From G963668185 sp963668185 (GTDB taxonomy: Bacteria > Chloroflexota > Dehalococcoidia > Lucifugimonadales > G963668185): a stretch of DNA of 64,000 bases. A program made the position numbers and the translations under genes. The notes under the pieces are model-generated. The model worked only from the letters and a program-made list of their open reading frames with translations. It was not told the DNA's origin and did no database searches. This document shows, piece after piece, positions 47,615 through 56,559 of this stretch (its first letter is position 1; every line of letters begins with the position of its first letter). Location: the NCBI GenBank assembly GCA_963668185.1, contig OY764162.1, positions 2,604,001 to 2,668,000 of the forward strand, given 5' to 3'.

Positions 47615-50116
47615 GTGCTGGCATTGAGACTGCGCTGGGCGATCCGAGACGCGAGGTCGCGCTGGGTGCAGGTGGCGAGCATCGCGCTCATGATTGCGAT
47701 TGGCACGGGCATGTACGCCGGGCTAAGCAGCGTCACCCAGTGGCGAATTGCCTCCAACGAGGCAAGCTTCGAGCTGACAAACATGTACGACCTGCGCGCC
47801 AGCCTGGCGGGAGACGGTTACCTTCCACGTGGCGCGCTGGAGGACGTTGCCCTTGGAATCGAAGCTGTCGAAGCGGCGGAAGAGCGCCTTATAGTCGAGA
47901 CGCAGGTCGAGGTCGAAACAGGGGACGGTCGCCTGTTCGTTCCCGGCAGGATTATCGGAGTTGACCTGTCGGATGGCGGGCCGGACGTGAACGGCGTAGA
48001 GGTAATCGAAGGTCGGCGAATCTCCGATGAGGAGGCCGGCGAGAGGGTGATGCTCCTGGAGCGCAACTTCGGCGTGTACTACGAGCTTCCTGCCCAGGGC
48101 GAGCTTCGACTTGGCGACGGCGCTGCCGCGCAGTACGTGGGACATGCCGTGTCTCCCGAGTACTTCCTGGTGGTGGAGCAGGGCAGCTTTTTTGGCCAGG
48201 CGAACCTGGCGGTCCTGTTCACTTCGATCGAGGCTGCTCAACGGGCCGCCGGCAGAGAAGGGCTTGTCAATGACCTCATTATGACGGTCAAGCCGGGTGC
48301 CGATCTTGCGGTCGTTGAGGCGACGCTACTGGCTATGACCGCTGAACGCCATTCGGGGGCCCACCTCACGTTGACGCGCAGGGAGGACGACCAGTCGTAC
48401 GTGGCGCTGACGCGCGATCCGGAAGGCGACCAGCAGTTCTATAATGTCATTGCGGTGATCCTGTTCGGAGGGGCAGCGTTCGCAGCGCTGAACTTTGCCG
48501 CGCGAATGGTGGAGGCGCAGCGTCGAGAGATCGGGACATCGATGGCACTTGGCGTCAGCCCGCTTTCGATTGCCGTTCGGCCGCTTTTGGTCGGACTCCA
48601 GATCGGCGCTCTTGGAGTGGTGTTTGGCATTGGCGTGGGTCTGCTGATCGCCAAGCTCATGGAAGGCGTGCTTGCGAGCTTCGTTGCGCTCCCGGTGTTC
48701 GTAACGCCATTTCAGATCGGGATCTTTGCCGGGGTTGCGCTTGTTGGCTTTCTGCTGCCGATAGCGGCAGTGCTTTGGCCGGTACTTCGAGCCACGCTCG
48801 TGCGGCCCGTGGAGGCGATCAGGACCGGGCACCTGGCGGCGCGGGGTGGCGGTCTCGCTCCGATGATTGGACGACTGCCTCTGCCGGGCAACAGCCTTGG
48901 CCGGATGCCGTTCAGGAACCTGCTCAGGGCACCGAGGAGGACGATTCTCACCCTGTCTGCTCTAACGGCAGTGATCGGCATCCTGTTCAGCGTAGTCGGG
49001 GTTCGTGATTCGTTCCTCGGGACTCTCGACGCGGGGGACGAGGAGCTGCTGCGCGGGGCGCCGGACAGGGTGAGCGCTCAACTGGACTCCTTCTATTCGA
49101 TCGATTCACCGGAAGTGTCGAACATCCTAGACGGCGGGGCGCTGAGAAGGGCAGAACCAGGACTCACGATAGCGGCAGTTGCCTACTCCCACGCAGAGAC
49201 GGTTGATCCTAGAGGGCAGGTTGTCGACTTGCAGGGGGCCGCGGATGGCGCGCAGTTCATCGGCCCTGATGGGGTTACCCTGAGCATCCAACTGATCGAC
49301 TTTGACAGCGACATCTGGAGGCCTTCCGCTTCCGAAGGGAGCCTCTCTGTCGATGTGCCTGGAATAGCGCTGGCGCGCAAGGCGGCCTCGGACCTGGGTG
49401 TGCGCGTCGGCGACGAGGTCAGCCTGGCGCATCCCCTGAGAACCGAACTGGGGACGTTCACGATTGGGACGACTTCAGTTCCAGTGATCGCGATACACCC
49501 GCACCCGCTTCGGTTCCATGCTTACATGGACCTTCGCCATGCGGACATCGCCGGTCTTCAGGGATTCGCGAACGTTGTCACGGGAGTGCCCGCCGATGGA
49601 GCGAGCCTGGCAGACGTCAAGCGCGCGATGTTCGGCGTCTCCGGGGTGGCGACCGTCCGGGGCGTCTCAGAGTCCTCGGACGCTCTGCAGGACGCATTCG
49701 AGGAAGTCTCAGCCGTGTTCTGGATCATCGAGTTGTTTGTGTTGGGATTGGCGCTCTTGATCGCCTTCAACACCGCCAATCTCAATGCGGACGAACGGTC
49801 GCGCGACCATGCGACCATGTTCGCGTTTGGCGTGTCCGTCGGCAGGGTTGTGCTTAATCTAGCCGTAGAGGGCTTGGCGCTTGGCATCGCGGCAACCGCG
49901 CTTGGCATCGCACTGGGCCTGGGGCTCTTGACATGGATCGTTGTAGGACTGTTCCCTGACAGCTACCCGGACATGGGCGTCGTGATGTCGATTGAGTGGC
50001 CCCAGATGGCGATTGTTCTGGCAGGGGGAGTTGTCGTGGTCGCGCTGGCTCCCGTCCTGACGGTCCGCAAGCTGAGGCAGATGAACCTTCCCGGCGCACT
50101 GAGGGTGCTCGAATAA
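47615..50116 (+). CDS. FtsX-like ABC transporter permease
   Basis: An 833-residue double FtsX/MacB-type permease. An N-terminal helix (about residues 19-38) is followed by a large extracytoplasmic domain (40-270), three helices (about 275-400), a second membrane start with RTILTLSALTAVIGILFSVV (about 446-465), another extracytoplasmic domain and three final helices (about 705-825). This is the layout of lipoprotein or efflux mechanotransmission permeases that do not channel substrate through the membrane. It starts GTG 10 bases after its ATPase gene. Cargo is unknown. Confidence 0.88.
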   Translation: MLALRLRWAIRDARSRWVQVASIALMIAIGTGMYAGLSSVTQWRIASNEASFELTNMYDLRASLAGDGYLPRGALEDVALGIEAVEAAEERLIVETQVEVETGDGRLFVPGRIIGVDLSDGGPDVNGVEVIEGRRISDEEAGERVMLLERNFGVYYELPAQGELRLGDGAAAQYVGHAVSPEYFLVVEQGSFFGQANLAVLFTSIEAAQRAAGREGLVNDLIMTVKPGADLAVVEATLLAMTAERHSGAHLTLTRREDDQSYVALTRDPEGDQQFYNVIAVILFGGAAFAALNFAARMVEAQRREIGTSMALGVSPLSIAVRPLLVGLQIGALGVVFGIGVGLLIAKLMEGVLASFVALPVFVTPFQIGIFAGVALVGFLLPIAAVLWPVLRATLVRPVEAIRTGHLAARGGGLAPMIGRLPLPGNSLGRMPFRNLLRAPRRTILTLSALTAVIGILFSVVGVRDSFLGTLDAGDEELLRGAPDRVSAQLDSFYSIDSPEVSNILDGGALRRAEPGLTIAAVAYSHAETVDPRGQVVDLQGAADGAQFIGPDGVTLSIQLIDFDSDIWRPSASEGSLSVDVPGIALARKAASDLGVRVGDEVSLAHPLRTELGTFTIGTTSVPVIAIHPHPLRFHAYMDLRHADIAGLQGFANVVTGVPADGASLADVKRAMFGVSGVATVRGVSESSDALQDAFEEVSAVFWIIELFVLGLALLIAFNTANLNADERSRDHATMFAFGVSVGRVVLNLAVEGLALGIAATALGIALGLGLLTWIVVGLFPDSYPDMGVVMSIEWPQMAIVLAGGVVVVALAPVLTVRKLRQMNLPGALRVLE

Positions 50117-50136
50117 CACTTAAGGGAGGCAAATGG

Positions 50137-50544
50137 ATGAGTGGAGCCAACATAATTCCGACTTTTCGCTACCGAGACGCGCCGGAGGCGATCGAATGGC
50201 TGTGCCGCGCGTTTGGATTCGAGAGGCACATGGTAGTGGACGGCCCTGATGGGACGGTCGTACACGCGCAACTCACTTACGGCGGCGGGATGATCATGCT
50301 TGGCACGGCCCGTGACGATGAGTTCGGCAGACTTATGAGGACGCCGCGAGAAGCGGGAACGAACACTCAGAGCTCGTACATCGTGGTGGACGAAATCAAT
50401 GCTCACTACGACAGGGCCGTTGCGGCGGGCGCGCAGATCGTCATGCCGTTGGTTGACGAGGACTACGGAGGCAGGGGCTATTCCGCCCTGGACCTAGAGG
50501 GGAACCTGTGGAACTTCGGGTCATACAATCCGTGGGGCTCCTGA
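50137..50544 (+). CDS. VOC-family (glyoxalase/bleomycin-resistance-like) protein
   Basis: A 135-residue vicinal-oxygen-chelate fold protein of the PhnB/YycE-like group. It has PTFRYRDAPEAIEWLCRAFG and VVHAQLTYGGGMIML in the first half, and the second-half pattern GYSALDLEGNLWNFGSY, where the Glu is a possible metal ligand. The ATG at 50137 has GGGAGG eight bases upstream; the longer frame overlaps the permease gene. Substrate is unknown. Confidence 0.85.
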   Translation: MSGANIIPTFRYRDAPEAIEWLCRAFGFERHMVVDGPDGTVVHAQLTYGGGMIMLGTARDDEFGRLMRTPREAGTNTQSSYIVVDEINAHYDRAVAAGAQIVMPLVDEDYGGRGYSALDLEGNLWNFGSYNPWGS

Positions 50545-50554
50545 AGTTCTCGGT

Positions 50555-51208
50555 TCAGTACATGCGATGCGCTTGAATGGAAGCGGCGACCGAGACTTCG
50601 ATGTCGTGGATCGCCTGTGCCATTGCCTGGCCGATCAGGTCGAGCTTGCGCACCTGGTCGATGCGCTCGGTCACCCTGTACATCTCCCTGCGTGAGAGTA
50701 TCTCGGTGAAGATGCCGCAAGCGTCCGCAAGGCAGATGATCATTACGTCGCGCGGGTCCGGAATCTCATCGCTGAACAGCACTTCCATGATGCGCAGCTT
50801 CACTTCGCGTTCCGGTTCGCCGTCGATCGCGGGGTAGCGGCGGGACCTGAAGACCCACAGGAAGCGGTCGTCCTGGCGTTCCAGGATGCCGTGGTTGACA
50901 AGACGATCCAGCGCCTTTTCGCGAATCTCCGTGGCGCGCTGGGCTGCGTGCTCCACCCAGTATCGAGTGTCGTGCTGCTCCCCGGCCGCGATGTCCGCAA
51001 GCGTGGGATCCAGCAGGTCGTCTCCTACCGGCGTCGCATCGATCAGGATGAGGTTCTTCAGGTCGGTGTCGATCCTGTTTTCCATGGCGAGGTCCATCAG
51101 GACGCCGCCGGCGATGGCGTAGTCGAAGGACCAGGTGGAGACGCGAGCGAATCTCCCGTCTTCGTCGTTGAGCAGGAGCAGAATCATTTCTTCTACGAAC
51201 CTCAGCAT
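50555..51208 (-). CDS. GPP34 (Golgi phosphoprotein 3-like) domain protein
   Basis: A 217-residue protein of the GPP34 family, known from eukaryotic GOLPH3 (a PI4P-binding Golgi adaptor) and from many actinobacteria. Typical features are the LRFVEEMILLLLNDEDGRF start, the AIAGGVLMDLAMENRID helix, the RALDRLVNHGI-like ALDRLVNHGILER stretch and a helical C-terminus. No catalytic motif is known; bacterial roles are unclear, with membrane-lipid binding an inference. The ATG at 51208 has GAGAGGA upstream. It converges with the VOC gene. Confidence 0.85.
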   Translation of the reverse strand: MLRFVEEMILLLLNDEDGRFARVSTWSFDYAIAGGVLMDLAMENRIDTDLKNLILIDATPVGDDLLDPTLADIAAGEQHDTRYWVEHAAQRATEIREKALDRLVNHGILERQDDRFLWVFRSRRYPAIDGEPEREVKLRIMEVLFSDEIPDPRDVMIICLADACGIFTEILSRREMYRVTERIDQVRKLDLIGQAMAQAIHDIEVSVAASIQAHRMY

Positions 51209-51339
51209 GAAGCAAGTCCTCTCTCGATAACTTTTCTGCCGGCAGTCTGAGACAGCGCAAGCGGGACTGGGTGTCTGATTTGCCGCCCCCATACTTTATC
51301 AGGCCAGCCCCTTCCAAGTCACCTGCTGTACTCGTTCAG

Positions 51340-51500
51340 ATAGATGGGGTCCCCCGTTCATGGTTCGATGGGCTCACCACGAACGGGCGGATGGATTCCT
51401 GCCTGCGCGGGAATCACGGCGGCAGCGCGGCCCTTCGACAAGCTCAGGGCGAACGGGAGATGGGGCCTTCGGCGGGTTCAGGGCGAACGGGTTGGACGGG
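51340..51500. repeat. Dispersed repeats upstream of the GPP34 gene
   Basis: TTCATGGTTCGATGGGCTCA-type, CCTGCGCGGGAATCACGGC-type, and CCCTTCGACAAGCTCAGGGC repeats (second copy degenerate near 51467). No gene is supported in 51209-51625. Confidence 0.65.
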
Positions 51501-51540
51501 CTCACAACGAACGAAACGGGACCATGTGGGGTGGGGGAAT

Positions 51541-51629
51541 GTTACGCAGGGGGCGGCCTGTGTTACTTCGTGGGTGGCCTGCGTTACGTTGTGGGTGCGC
51601 TGCGTTACTTCGTGACGGCTCAGTGTTAC
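51541..51629. repeat. Five GTTAC sites at exact 21-bp spacing
   Basis: GTTAC begins at 51541, 51562, 51583, 51604 and 51625. The intervening bases are partly conserved (TTCGTGGGTGG...CTGC). The last site overlaps the trmD stop codon. Exact two-turn spacing suggests a protein-binding array or a recent tandem expansion. It lies between trmD and the leftward GPP34 gene. Confidence 0.85.
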
Positions 51630-52384
51630 GGGGTATCGGCGCTCTGATTGACGGACCTGATGCTTTCGAGAAAGGCTCTGTCTTCGGGGGTCAGTTCGGC
51701 TAGGGCGAGCAGGTCCGGGCGGCGCTCGTAGGTGCGCCTGAGCGATTCTTGACGCCTCCAGCGCTCTATCTCGGCGTGGTTGCCTGACAGGAGCACGTTC
51801 GGCACGGCCCAGTCTCGATAAATTGACGGCCTTGTGTACTGGGGGTGCTCCAGCAGGCCGGTGGAGAAGGACTCGCTGGCCGCGGAGTCCGCGCACCCGA
51901 TCACCCCGGGGAGCAGCCGGGCTACGGCTTCGATCAGGACCATGGACGCGAGTTCGCCCCCGCCCAGGACGTAGTCGCCGATGCTTACTTCGTCGGTTGC
52001 CAGATGCTTTCTGACCCGCTCGTCGACGCCCTCATACCTTCCGCATATCACAGCGAGTTCCGGCTCCTGAGCCAACTCTTCGACCATGGCCTGGTTCAGG
52101 CGGCGGCCCTGCGGCGACATGAGCACGACGCGAGACTCGTGTCGAAGCTCACTGCGGCGGCGCAACGATTCCACGGCCTCGAACAGCGGCTCCGGCTTCA
52201 TGACCATGCCCGGGCCGCCACCGTAGGGGTAGTCGTCCACGGTCCGGTGTCTATCGTGCGTGAAGTCGCGAAGGTCGTGGACGTGCAGTCCGATCAGGCC
52301 GCGGTCCCTGGCGCGCTGAAAAATGCCTTCGCCGAGGACGGCCTCGAACATTCGCGGGAAGATCGTGAAGACGTGGAAGCGCAT
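51626..52384 (-). CDS. trmD: tRNA (guanine-N1-)-methyltransferase TrmD
   Basis: A 252-residue SPOUT methyltransferase making m1G37 in tRNAs to prevent frameshifting. It has FTIFPRMFEAVLGEGIFQRA at the N-terminus, DDYPYGGGPGMVM, the knot motif CGRYEGVDERV, SIGDYVLGGGE and the C-terminal NVLLSGNHAEIERWRR. Length is standard. The ATG is six bases after the MoaB/MogA stop, so the two are co-transcribed. The usual rpsP/rimM/rplS neighbours are absent. Confidence 0.96.
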   Translation of the reverse strand: MRFHVFTIFPRMFEAVLGEGIFQRARDRGLIGLHVHDLRDFTHDRHRTVDDYPYGGGPGMVMKPEPLFEAVESLRRRSELRHESRVVLMSPQGRRLNQAMVEELAQEPELAVICGRYEGVDERVRKHLATDEVSIGDYVLGGGELASMVLIEAVARLLPGVIGCADSAASESFSTGLLEHPQYTRPSIYRDWAVPNVLLSGNHAEIERWRRQESLRRTYERRPDLLALAELTPEDRAFLESIRSVNQSADTP

Positions 52385-52390
52385 TTCCGG

Positions 52391-52882
52391 CTAGGGCGCC
52401 GGGTGGGTCCTGTGGCCTTTGACCATCTCAAGGGCGTGAGGAAGGGCCGGGCCTACGACTTCGAGGCACTGCTCGACGCCGCTGGGGCTGCCCGGCACGT
52501 TGACGATGAGGCATCCGTTTCTGACTCCGGCCACGCCCCGGCTGAGGATAGCGAACGGCGTGTGCTTGAGAGTCTGGACGCGCATGGCTTCGCCAAGGCC
52601 CGGAGCCTCGAGATCGAGCACGTCGCGCGTGGCCTCCGGCGTGACGTCACGGGGCCCCAGGCCGGTGCCTCCGGTCGTTATGACAAGATCGACGCTGCCG
52701 GCGTCGCTCCACTCGGCCAGCTTGGCGGATATGGCTTCTCTTTCGTCCGGGACGATTTCCCGAACGACTTCGCGGAACGGGCCGTCCGACATGATGCGGC
52801 TTACGGTGTCGCCGCTAACGTCCTGCGCGCGCTCCCCGCTGGCGCCTGAATCGCTGATGGTGAGGATGGCGAGATTGAATAT
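52391..52882 (-). CDS. MoaB/MogA-type molybdenum cofactor protein with non-canonical start
   Basis: A protein of about 163 residues of the MoaB/MogA family (adenylylation or binding of molybdopterin). The full fold needs the N-terminal strand NLAILTISDSGASGERAQDV (about 52876-52817), followed by DLVITTGGTGLGPRDVTPEA and VNVPGSPSGVEQCLE. No ATG, GTG or TTG exists between the in-frame TGA at 52894-52892 and this strand. Candidates are ATA at 52882 or ATC at 52885, seven or so bases after a GAGG. The first ATG (52792) would delete 30 essential residues. It is either a rare start codon or an assembly error. Confidence 0.8.
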   Translation of the reverse strand: MFNLAILTISDSGASGERAQDVSGDTVSRIMSDGPFREVVREIVPDEREAISAKLAEWSDAGSVDLVITTGGTGLGPRDVTPEATRDVLDLEAPGLGEAMRVQTLKHTPFAILSRGVAGVRNGCLIVNVPGSPSGVEQCLEVVGPALPHALEMVKGHRTHPAP

Positions 52883-53054
52883 GATCGGGCCTCAAATCTT
52901 TGGATTTGTCTAAAAACTTCCTTAAACGTAATATAAAATCACCTTGAACGCCCTGAATGACCTCTGGAAAACTTGCCACCATGCCGTTGGTGAGGGGGCA
53001 TTGTCCCAGCCTGCAAGGCGCTGAGATTGTAACACGGAGCTTCCTGGCCTGACT

Positions 53055-54002
53055 GTGAAGAGCACCGGCATGGGGGCGCACCACGAGCCCGTAATGGTCA
53101 AGGAGGCGCTCGAAGGACTGAAGGCCGACCAGGGCCGCCGATTCGTCGACTGCACCATAGGTGAGGGAGGCCACGCAGGGGCCATCCTGGACGCGGCGGA
53201 CAGTGAGGCCCGGTTGCTCGGCATAGACAGGGACCCCGAGATGCTGGGCCTGGCAACCAGGAGGCTGTCGGGCCACCTGGACCGGCTCGTCGTTGTCCAC
53301 GGCTCCTACGCCGATGTTGGAGCGCTTACCAAGGGAGCAGGGTTTTTCCCGGCGGACGGCGTGCTGATGGACCTGGGGGTCTCCTCATTGCACCTGCAAG
53401 AGGGCGACCGGGGCTTCAGCTTCGACAACGACGGCCCACTGGACATGCGGTTTGACAGAAGTCAGAGATTCGACGCCAAGAAGATAGTCAACGAGTACCC
53501 GGAGCGAAGGTTGGCGCAGATCATTCGGGATTACGGAGAGGAGCGCGGGGCGCGCAGGATTGCGCGGGCCATAGCCGGCAGCCGGCCACTGACGACCACA
53601 GGCGAGCTTGCGCGCGTGGTAGCGGCTGCTGTTCGAGGGCGGAGGCGCGCGAGGATTCATCCCGCTACGAGAACTTTCCAGGCGATACGTATCGCAGTGA
53701 ACCGGGAACTCGAACAGCTGGAGAGAGGACTTACGGAGGCGGTTGGAGCTCTGGGCGCCGGCGGAAGGCTTGTCGTCATCGCCTACCACTCGCTGGAGGA
53801 CCGGCTGGTAAAGGCGGCGATGAGGACGGAGTCGACGGACTGCCTGTGCCCGCCTGAGGCGATGGCCTGCGTCTGCGGACACATTGCCCGCCTCCGGCTT
53901 GTGAACCGGCGCGTGCTCAAGCCATCGAGCGAGGAGACGTCGGCGAACCCAAGGAGCCGCAGCGCGCGGATCCGAGTGGCGGAGCGCCTCGCGACGGCCT
54001 GA
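53055..54002 (+). CDS. rsmH: 16S rRNA (cytosine1402-N4)-methyltransferase RsmH
   Basis: A 315-residue RsmH (MraW). It has GAHHEPVMVKEALEGL, DCTIGEGGHAGAIL (SAM-binding), GIDRDPEML, LMDLGVSSLHLQEGDRGFSF and VIAYHSLEDRLVK. Length is standard. The start is GTG. In most bacteria it follows mraZ and precedes ftsL-ftsI-mur genes; here no mraZ is seen upstream and ftsA follows directly. The AT-rich gap 52883-53054 probably carries the divergent promoters. Confidence 0.95.
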   Translation: MKSTGMGAHHEPVMVKEALEGLKADQGRRFVDCTIGEGGHAGAILDAADSEARLLGIDRDPEMLGLATRRLSGHLDRLVVVHGSYADVGALTKGAGFFPADGVLMDLGVSSLHLQEGDRGFSFDNDGPLDMRFDRSQRFDAKKIVNEYPERRLAQIIRDYGEERGARRIARAIAGSRPLTTTGELARVVAAAVRGRRRARIHPATRTFQAIRIAVNRELEQLERGLTEAVGALGAGGRLVVIAYHSLEDRLVKAAMRTESTDCLCPPEAMACVCGHIARLRLVNRRVLKPSSEETSANPRSRSARIRVAERLATA

Positions 54003-54087
54003 CATCGCGGCGAATACGAGCTAAGGAAACAAGAACGTACACGAGCGGAATAGAAGCCAATATCAGAACTTGAGGGGAAGGACTCAG

Positions 54088-55341
54088 ATGTCTAAGAGCG
54101 CACCAATGATCACTGCAATCGACATAGGCACCACGAAGGTGTGCACGGTCGTGGGCACAGGCTACTCACCGTCGCACATGGACATCGTGGCTCACAGTAC
54201 GGTCCCGAGCAGGGGAATGCGCAAGGGCAGCGTGTCCGACGCGGCGGAGCTAACGCAGGCCGTGCGCGCCTCGGTCGGCGAGGCCGAGTCACAGCTGGGC
54301 CGCAGGATCCACTCCGCGTACATCAGCCTGACGGGCGGCCACATCGAGTTCGAGAACCGCAGGCATAAGATGAGCGTGCGCAACGAACTGGGCGTGGTGA
54401 CCCAGAAGGACCTTGCCCGCATGCCGGTCCTTGCCGCGGAGAAGGCCGCCGGCAGCGAGCGGGAGTTGATCCACGCGATCGCCCTGGAGTACGCGGTTGG
54501 AAGAAACCAGGGCATCAGGAACCCGGTGGGGATGCACACGAACGAGATCGAGGTTGACTCTCTGCTCATCACCGGAGCCACGTCCTACGTCGAGAGGCTG
54601 GTGCGGTCCGTGGAGGCGGCCGGGGTCTCGGTGGAGGACATGGTGCTGAACCCGATCGCAAGCGGGCGGGCCGTCCTGAAGTCCAATGAACTGAAGCGCG
54701 GCGTCGTCGTGATAGACATCGGCGGCGGCACGACCGACCTGGTGGCCTTCCGCGACAACAAGGTTGTTTACACGACCGTCATTCCCGTGGGCGGATACCA
54801 GTTCACGAGCGACATCGCCTTCGTTTACCAGGCGACGTACAACTCCGCGGAGCAGGTGAAGATAGACCACGTGGACATCTCGCCCAAGGCCCTGCACGAC
54901 GAGGACGAAATCCCGGTCAATACGACCGCCGGCAAGGACTTGATGGTGTCGAAGGGCGACGTGTGCAAGCTGGCGCGCGAGAGGGCCCAGGAGTTGGTCA
55001 AGCTGGTGGCGCTGAAGGTCATGGAGGCCGAGACGGGCCCGATCGCCAGCACGAGGGTGGTGCTGACCGGAGGCGCTTCCAGGCTGACCGGCCTGGAGGA
55101 AGCCTTCCAGCACGGCCTGACCAAGCACGTGAGGATGGGCGGGCCGGAGGCGATGGAGACATTGCCGGCAGCGCTGAAGGGCGCCGAGTACTCCACGGCA
55201 GTAGGGACGCTCATGTGGGCCGCGTCCAGGCAGTCCCGCCCGCCGGGAGTCAACGGGGCGACGACTATGCCAGCCGACAACTCCTCGGGGCTGTTCTCAG
55301 GGGTCGTCGGGCAGATCAAGCGCCTGCTGCCGACCGGTTAG
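54088..55341 (+). CDS. ftsA: Cell division protein FtsA
   Basis: A 417-residue actin-like FtsA that tethers FtsZ filaments to the membrane. ATPase motifs are ITAIDIGTTKVCTVVG (about 8-23), VVIDIGGGTTDLVAF (about 208-222) and VVLTGGASRLTGLEEAF. The C-terminus ends in an amphipathic, basic stretch (GLFSGVVGQIKRLLPTG), the expected membrane-targeting helix. I chose the ATG at 54088 with a GGGGAAGG site. It is placed between rsmH and the two ftsZ genes. Confidence 0.95.
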   Translation: MSKSAPMITAIDIGTTKVCTVVGTGYSPSHMDIVAHSTVPSRGMRKGSVSDAAELTQAVRASVGEAESQLGRRIHSAYISLTGGHIEFENRRHKMSVRNELGVVTQKDLARMPVLAAEKAAGSERELIHAIALEYAVGRNQGIRNPVGMHTNEIEVDSLLITGATSYVERLVRSVEAAGVSVEDMVLNPIASGRAVLKSNELKRGVVVIDIGGGTTDLVAFRDNKVVYTTVIPVGGYQFTSDIAFVYQATYNSAEQVKIDHVDISPKALHDEDEIPVNTTAGKDLMVSKGDVCKLARERAQELVKLVALKVMEAETGPIASTRVVLTGGASRLTGLEEAFQHGLTKHVRMGGPEAMETLPAALKGAEYSTAVGTLMWAASRQSRPPGVNGATTMPADNSSGLFSGVVGQIKRLLPTG

Positions 55342-55404
55342 CCGGGGCCTTTCTTTGTCAATTCTTTCAGCGGGACAACGAATCTACTACTAGGGGGGGA
55401 TTCG

Positions 55405-56508
55405 ATGGTAGTAAACGATACGCAGGGAAGCGGCTCTGCCCGGATCATGGTGATCGGGGTAGGGGGCGGGGGCTCGAACGCCGTTTCCCGGATGTACCGA
55501 GAACGCCTGACGGGCGTCGAATACATAGTGGCGAACACCGACAGGCAGGCGCTCCTGATGTCGGACGTGCCTTCCAAGCTCAGCATCGGCGTGCAGACGA
55601 CGAAGGGCAACGGAGTCGGGGGCAACCCTGAGATCGGGCAGAAGGCGGCGGAAGAGAGCCGGGCCGAGATCGCTGACGCGGTGAGAAACGTTGACATGGC
55701 CTTCGTGGCGGCCGGCATGGGAGGCGGCACGGGCACAGGCGCCGCGCCGGTAATAGCACAGTCCGCCCGCGAGTCCGGGGCGCTTACAGTGGGCGTGGTG
55801 ACGAAGCCGTTCGCGTTCGAAGGGCTGCACAGAGCGCGGAACGCCGAGGAAGGCATCGGCAAGCTGACGCAGAACGTGGACACGCTGCTCGTCATCCCCA
55901 ACGAGAGGCTTCACTACGTGTGCGGAGAGGAAGTCACAGCGGAGAACGCCTTCGACCTGGCGGACGACGTCCTGAGGCAGGGGGTCCAGTCAATCGCCGA
56001 ACTGGTGACGGTGGCCGGAGACATCAACCTGGACTTCGCTGACGTCCAGGCTGTCATGCAGAACTCCGGCCCGGCCTGGATGTCGATCGGCAGAGGTTCC
56101 GGCCAGGACCGGGCGGTTATGGCGGCGCAGGAGGCGATCACCAACCCGCTCCTGGACGTCTGCATCGAGGGGGCCAAGGGGGTCTTGCTCAACGTGGCAG
56201 GCGGCGAAGACCTCCTGCTCTCGGAGTTGAACCAGACGGCAGAGGTGATCCGCCGCGAAGTGGACGCCGACGCCAACATCATCTTCGGCATGGTCACCGA
56301 TCCGAAGATGGGCGATGAGGTCCGGGTGACGTTGATAGCTACCGGATTCCCTGTCACGGAGAGCGATTCGGACCCGTACAGCGGCATGCTGGGCGGCGAG
56401 GGGGACCTGGATCTGCCGCCGTTCCTGCGAGGCAGCAACAACGGGCTGCGTGCCCGGAGAGAGTTCGATCCGGCCCTGACGGTGAACGGGCACACCACTA
56501 CGTCTTAG
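55405..56508 (+). CDS. ftsZ: Cell division GTPase FtsZ, copy 1
   Basis: A 367-residue FtsZ. It has the N-terminal strand RIMVIGVGGGGSNAVSRMYR, the tubulin signature MGGGTGTGAAP, NERLHYVCG and the T7 synergy loop NLDFADVQAVM with the catalytic Asp. The C-terminal conserved peptide region reads DLPPFLR, followed by about 25 residues. All GTPase elements look intact. The ATG follows a GGGGGGA stretch. A second ftsZ starts 51 bases downstream. Confidence 0.94.
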   Translation: MVVNDTQGSGSARIMVIGVGGGGSNAVSRMYRERLTGVEYIVANTDRQALLMSDVPSKLSIGVQTTKGNGVGGNPEIGQKAAEESRAEIADAVRNVDMAFVAAGMGGGTGTGAAPVIAQSARESGALTVGVVTKPFAFEGLHRARNAEEGIGKLTQNVDTLLVIPNERLHYVCGEEVTAENAFDLADDVLRQGVQSIAELVTVAGDINLDFADVQAVMQNSGPAWMSIGRGSGQDRAVMAAQEAITNPLLDVCIEGAKGVLLNVAGGEDLLLSELNQTAEVIRREVDADANIIFGMVTDPKMGDEVRVTLIATGFPVTESDSDPYSGMLGGEGDLDLPPFLRGSNNGLRARREFDPALTVNGHTTTS

Positions 56509-56559
56509 GCACGGCGCAACACAAATCACGCATTCGAAATTAGAGCTATTGGAGGACCA

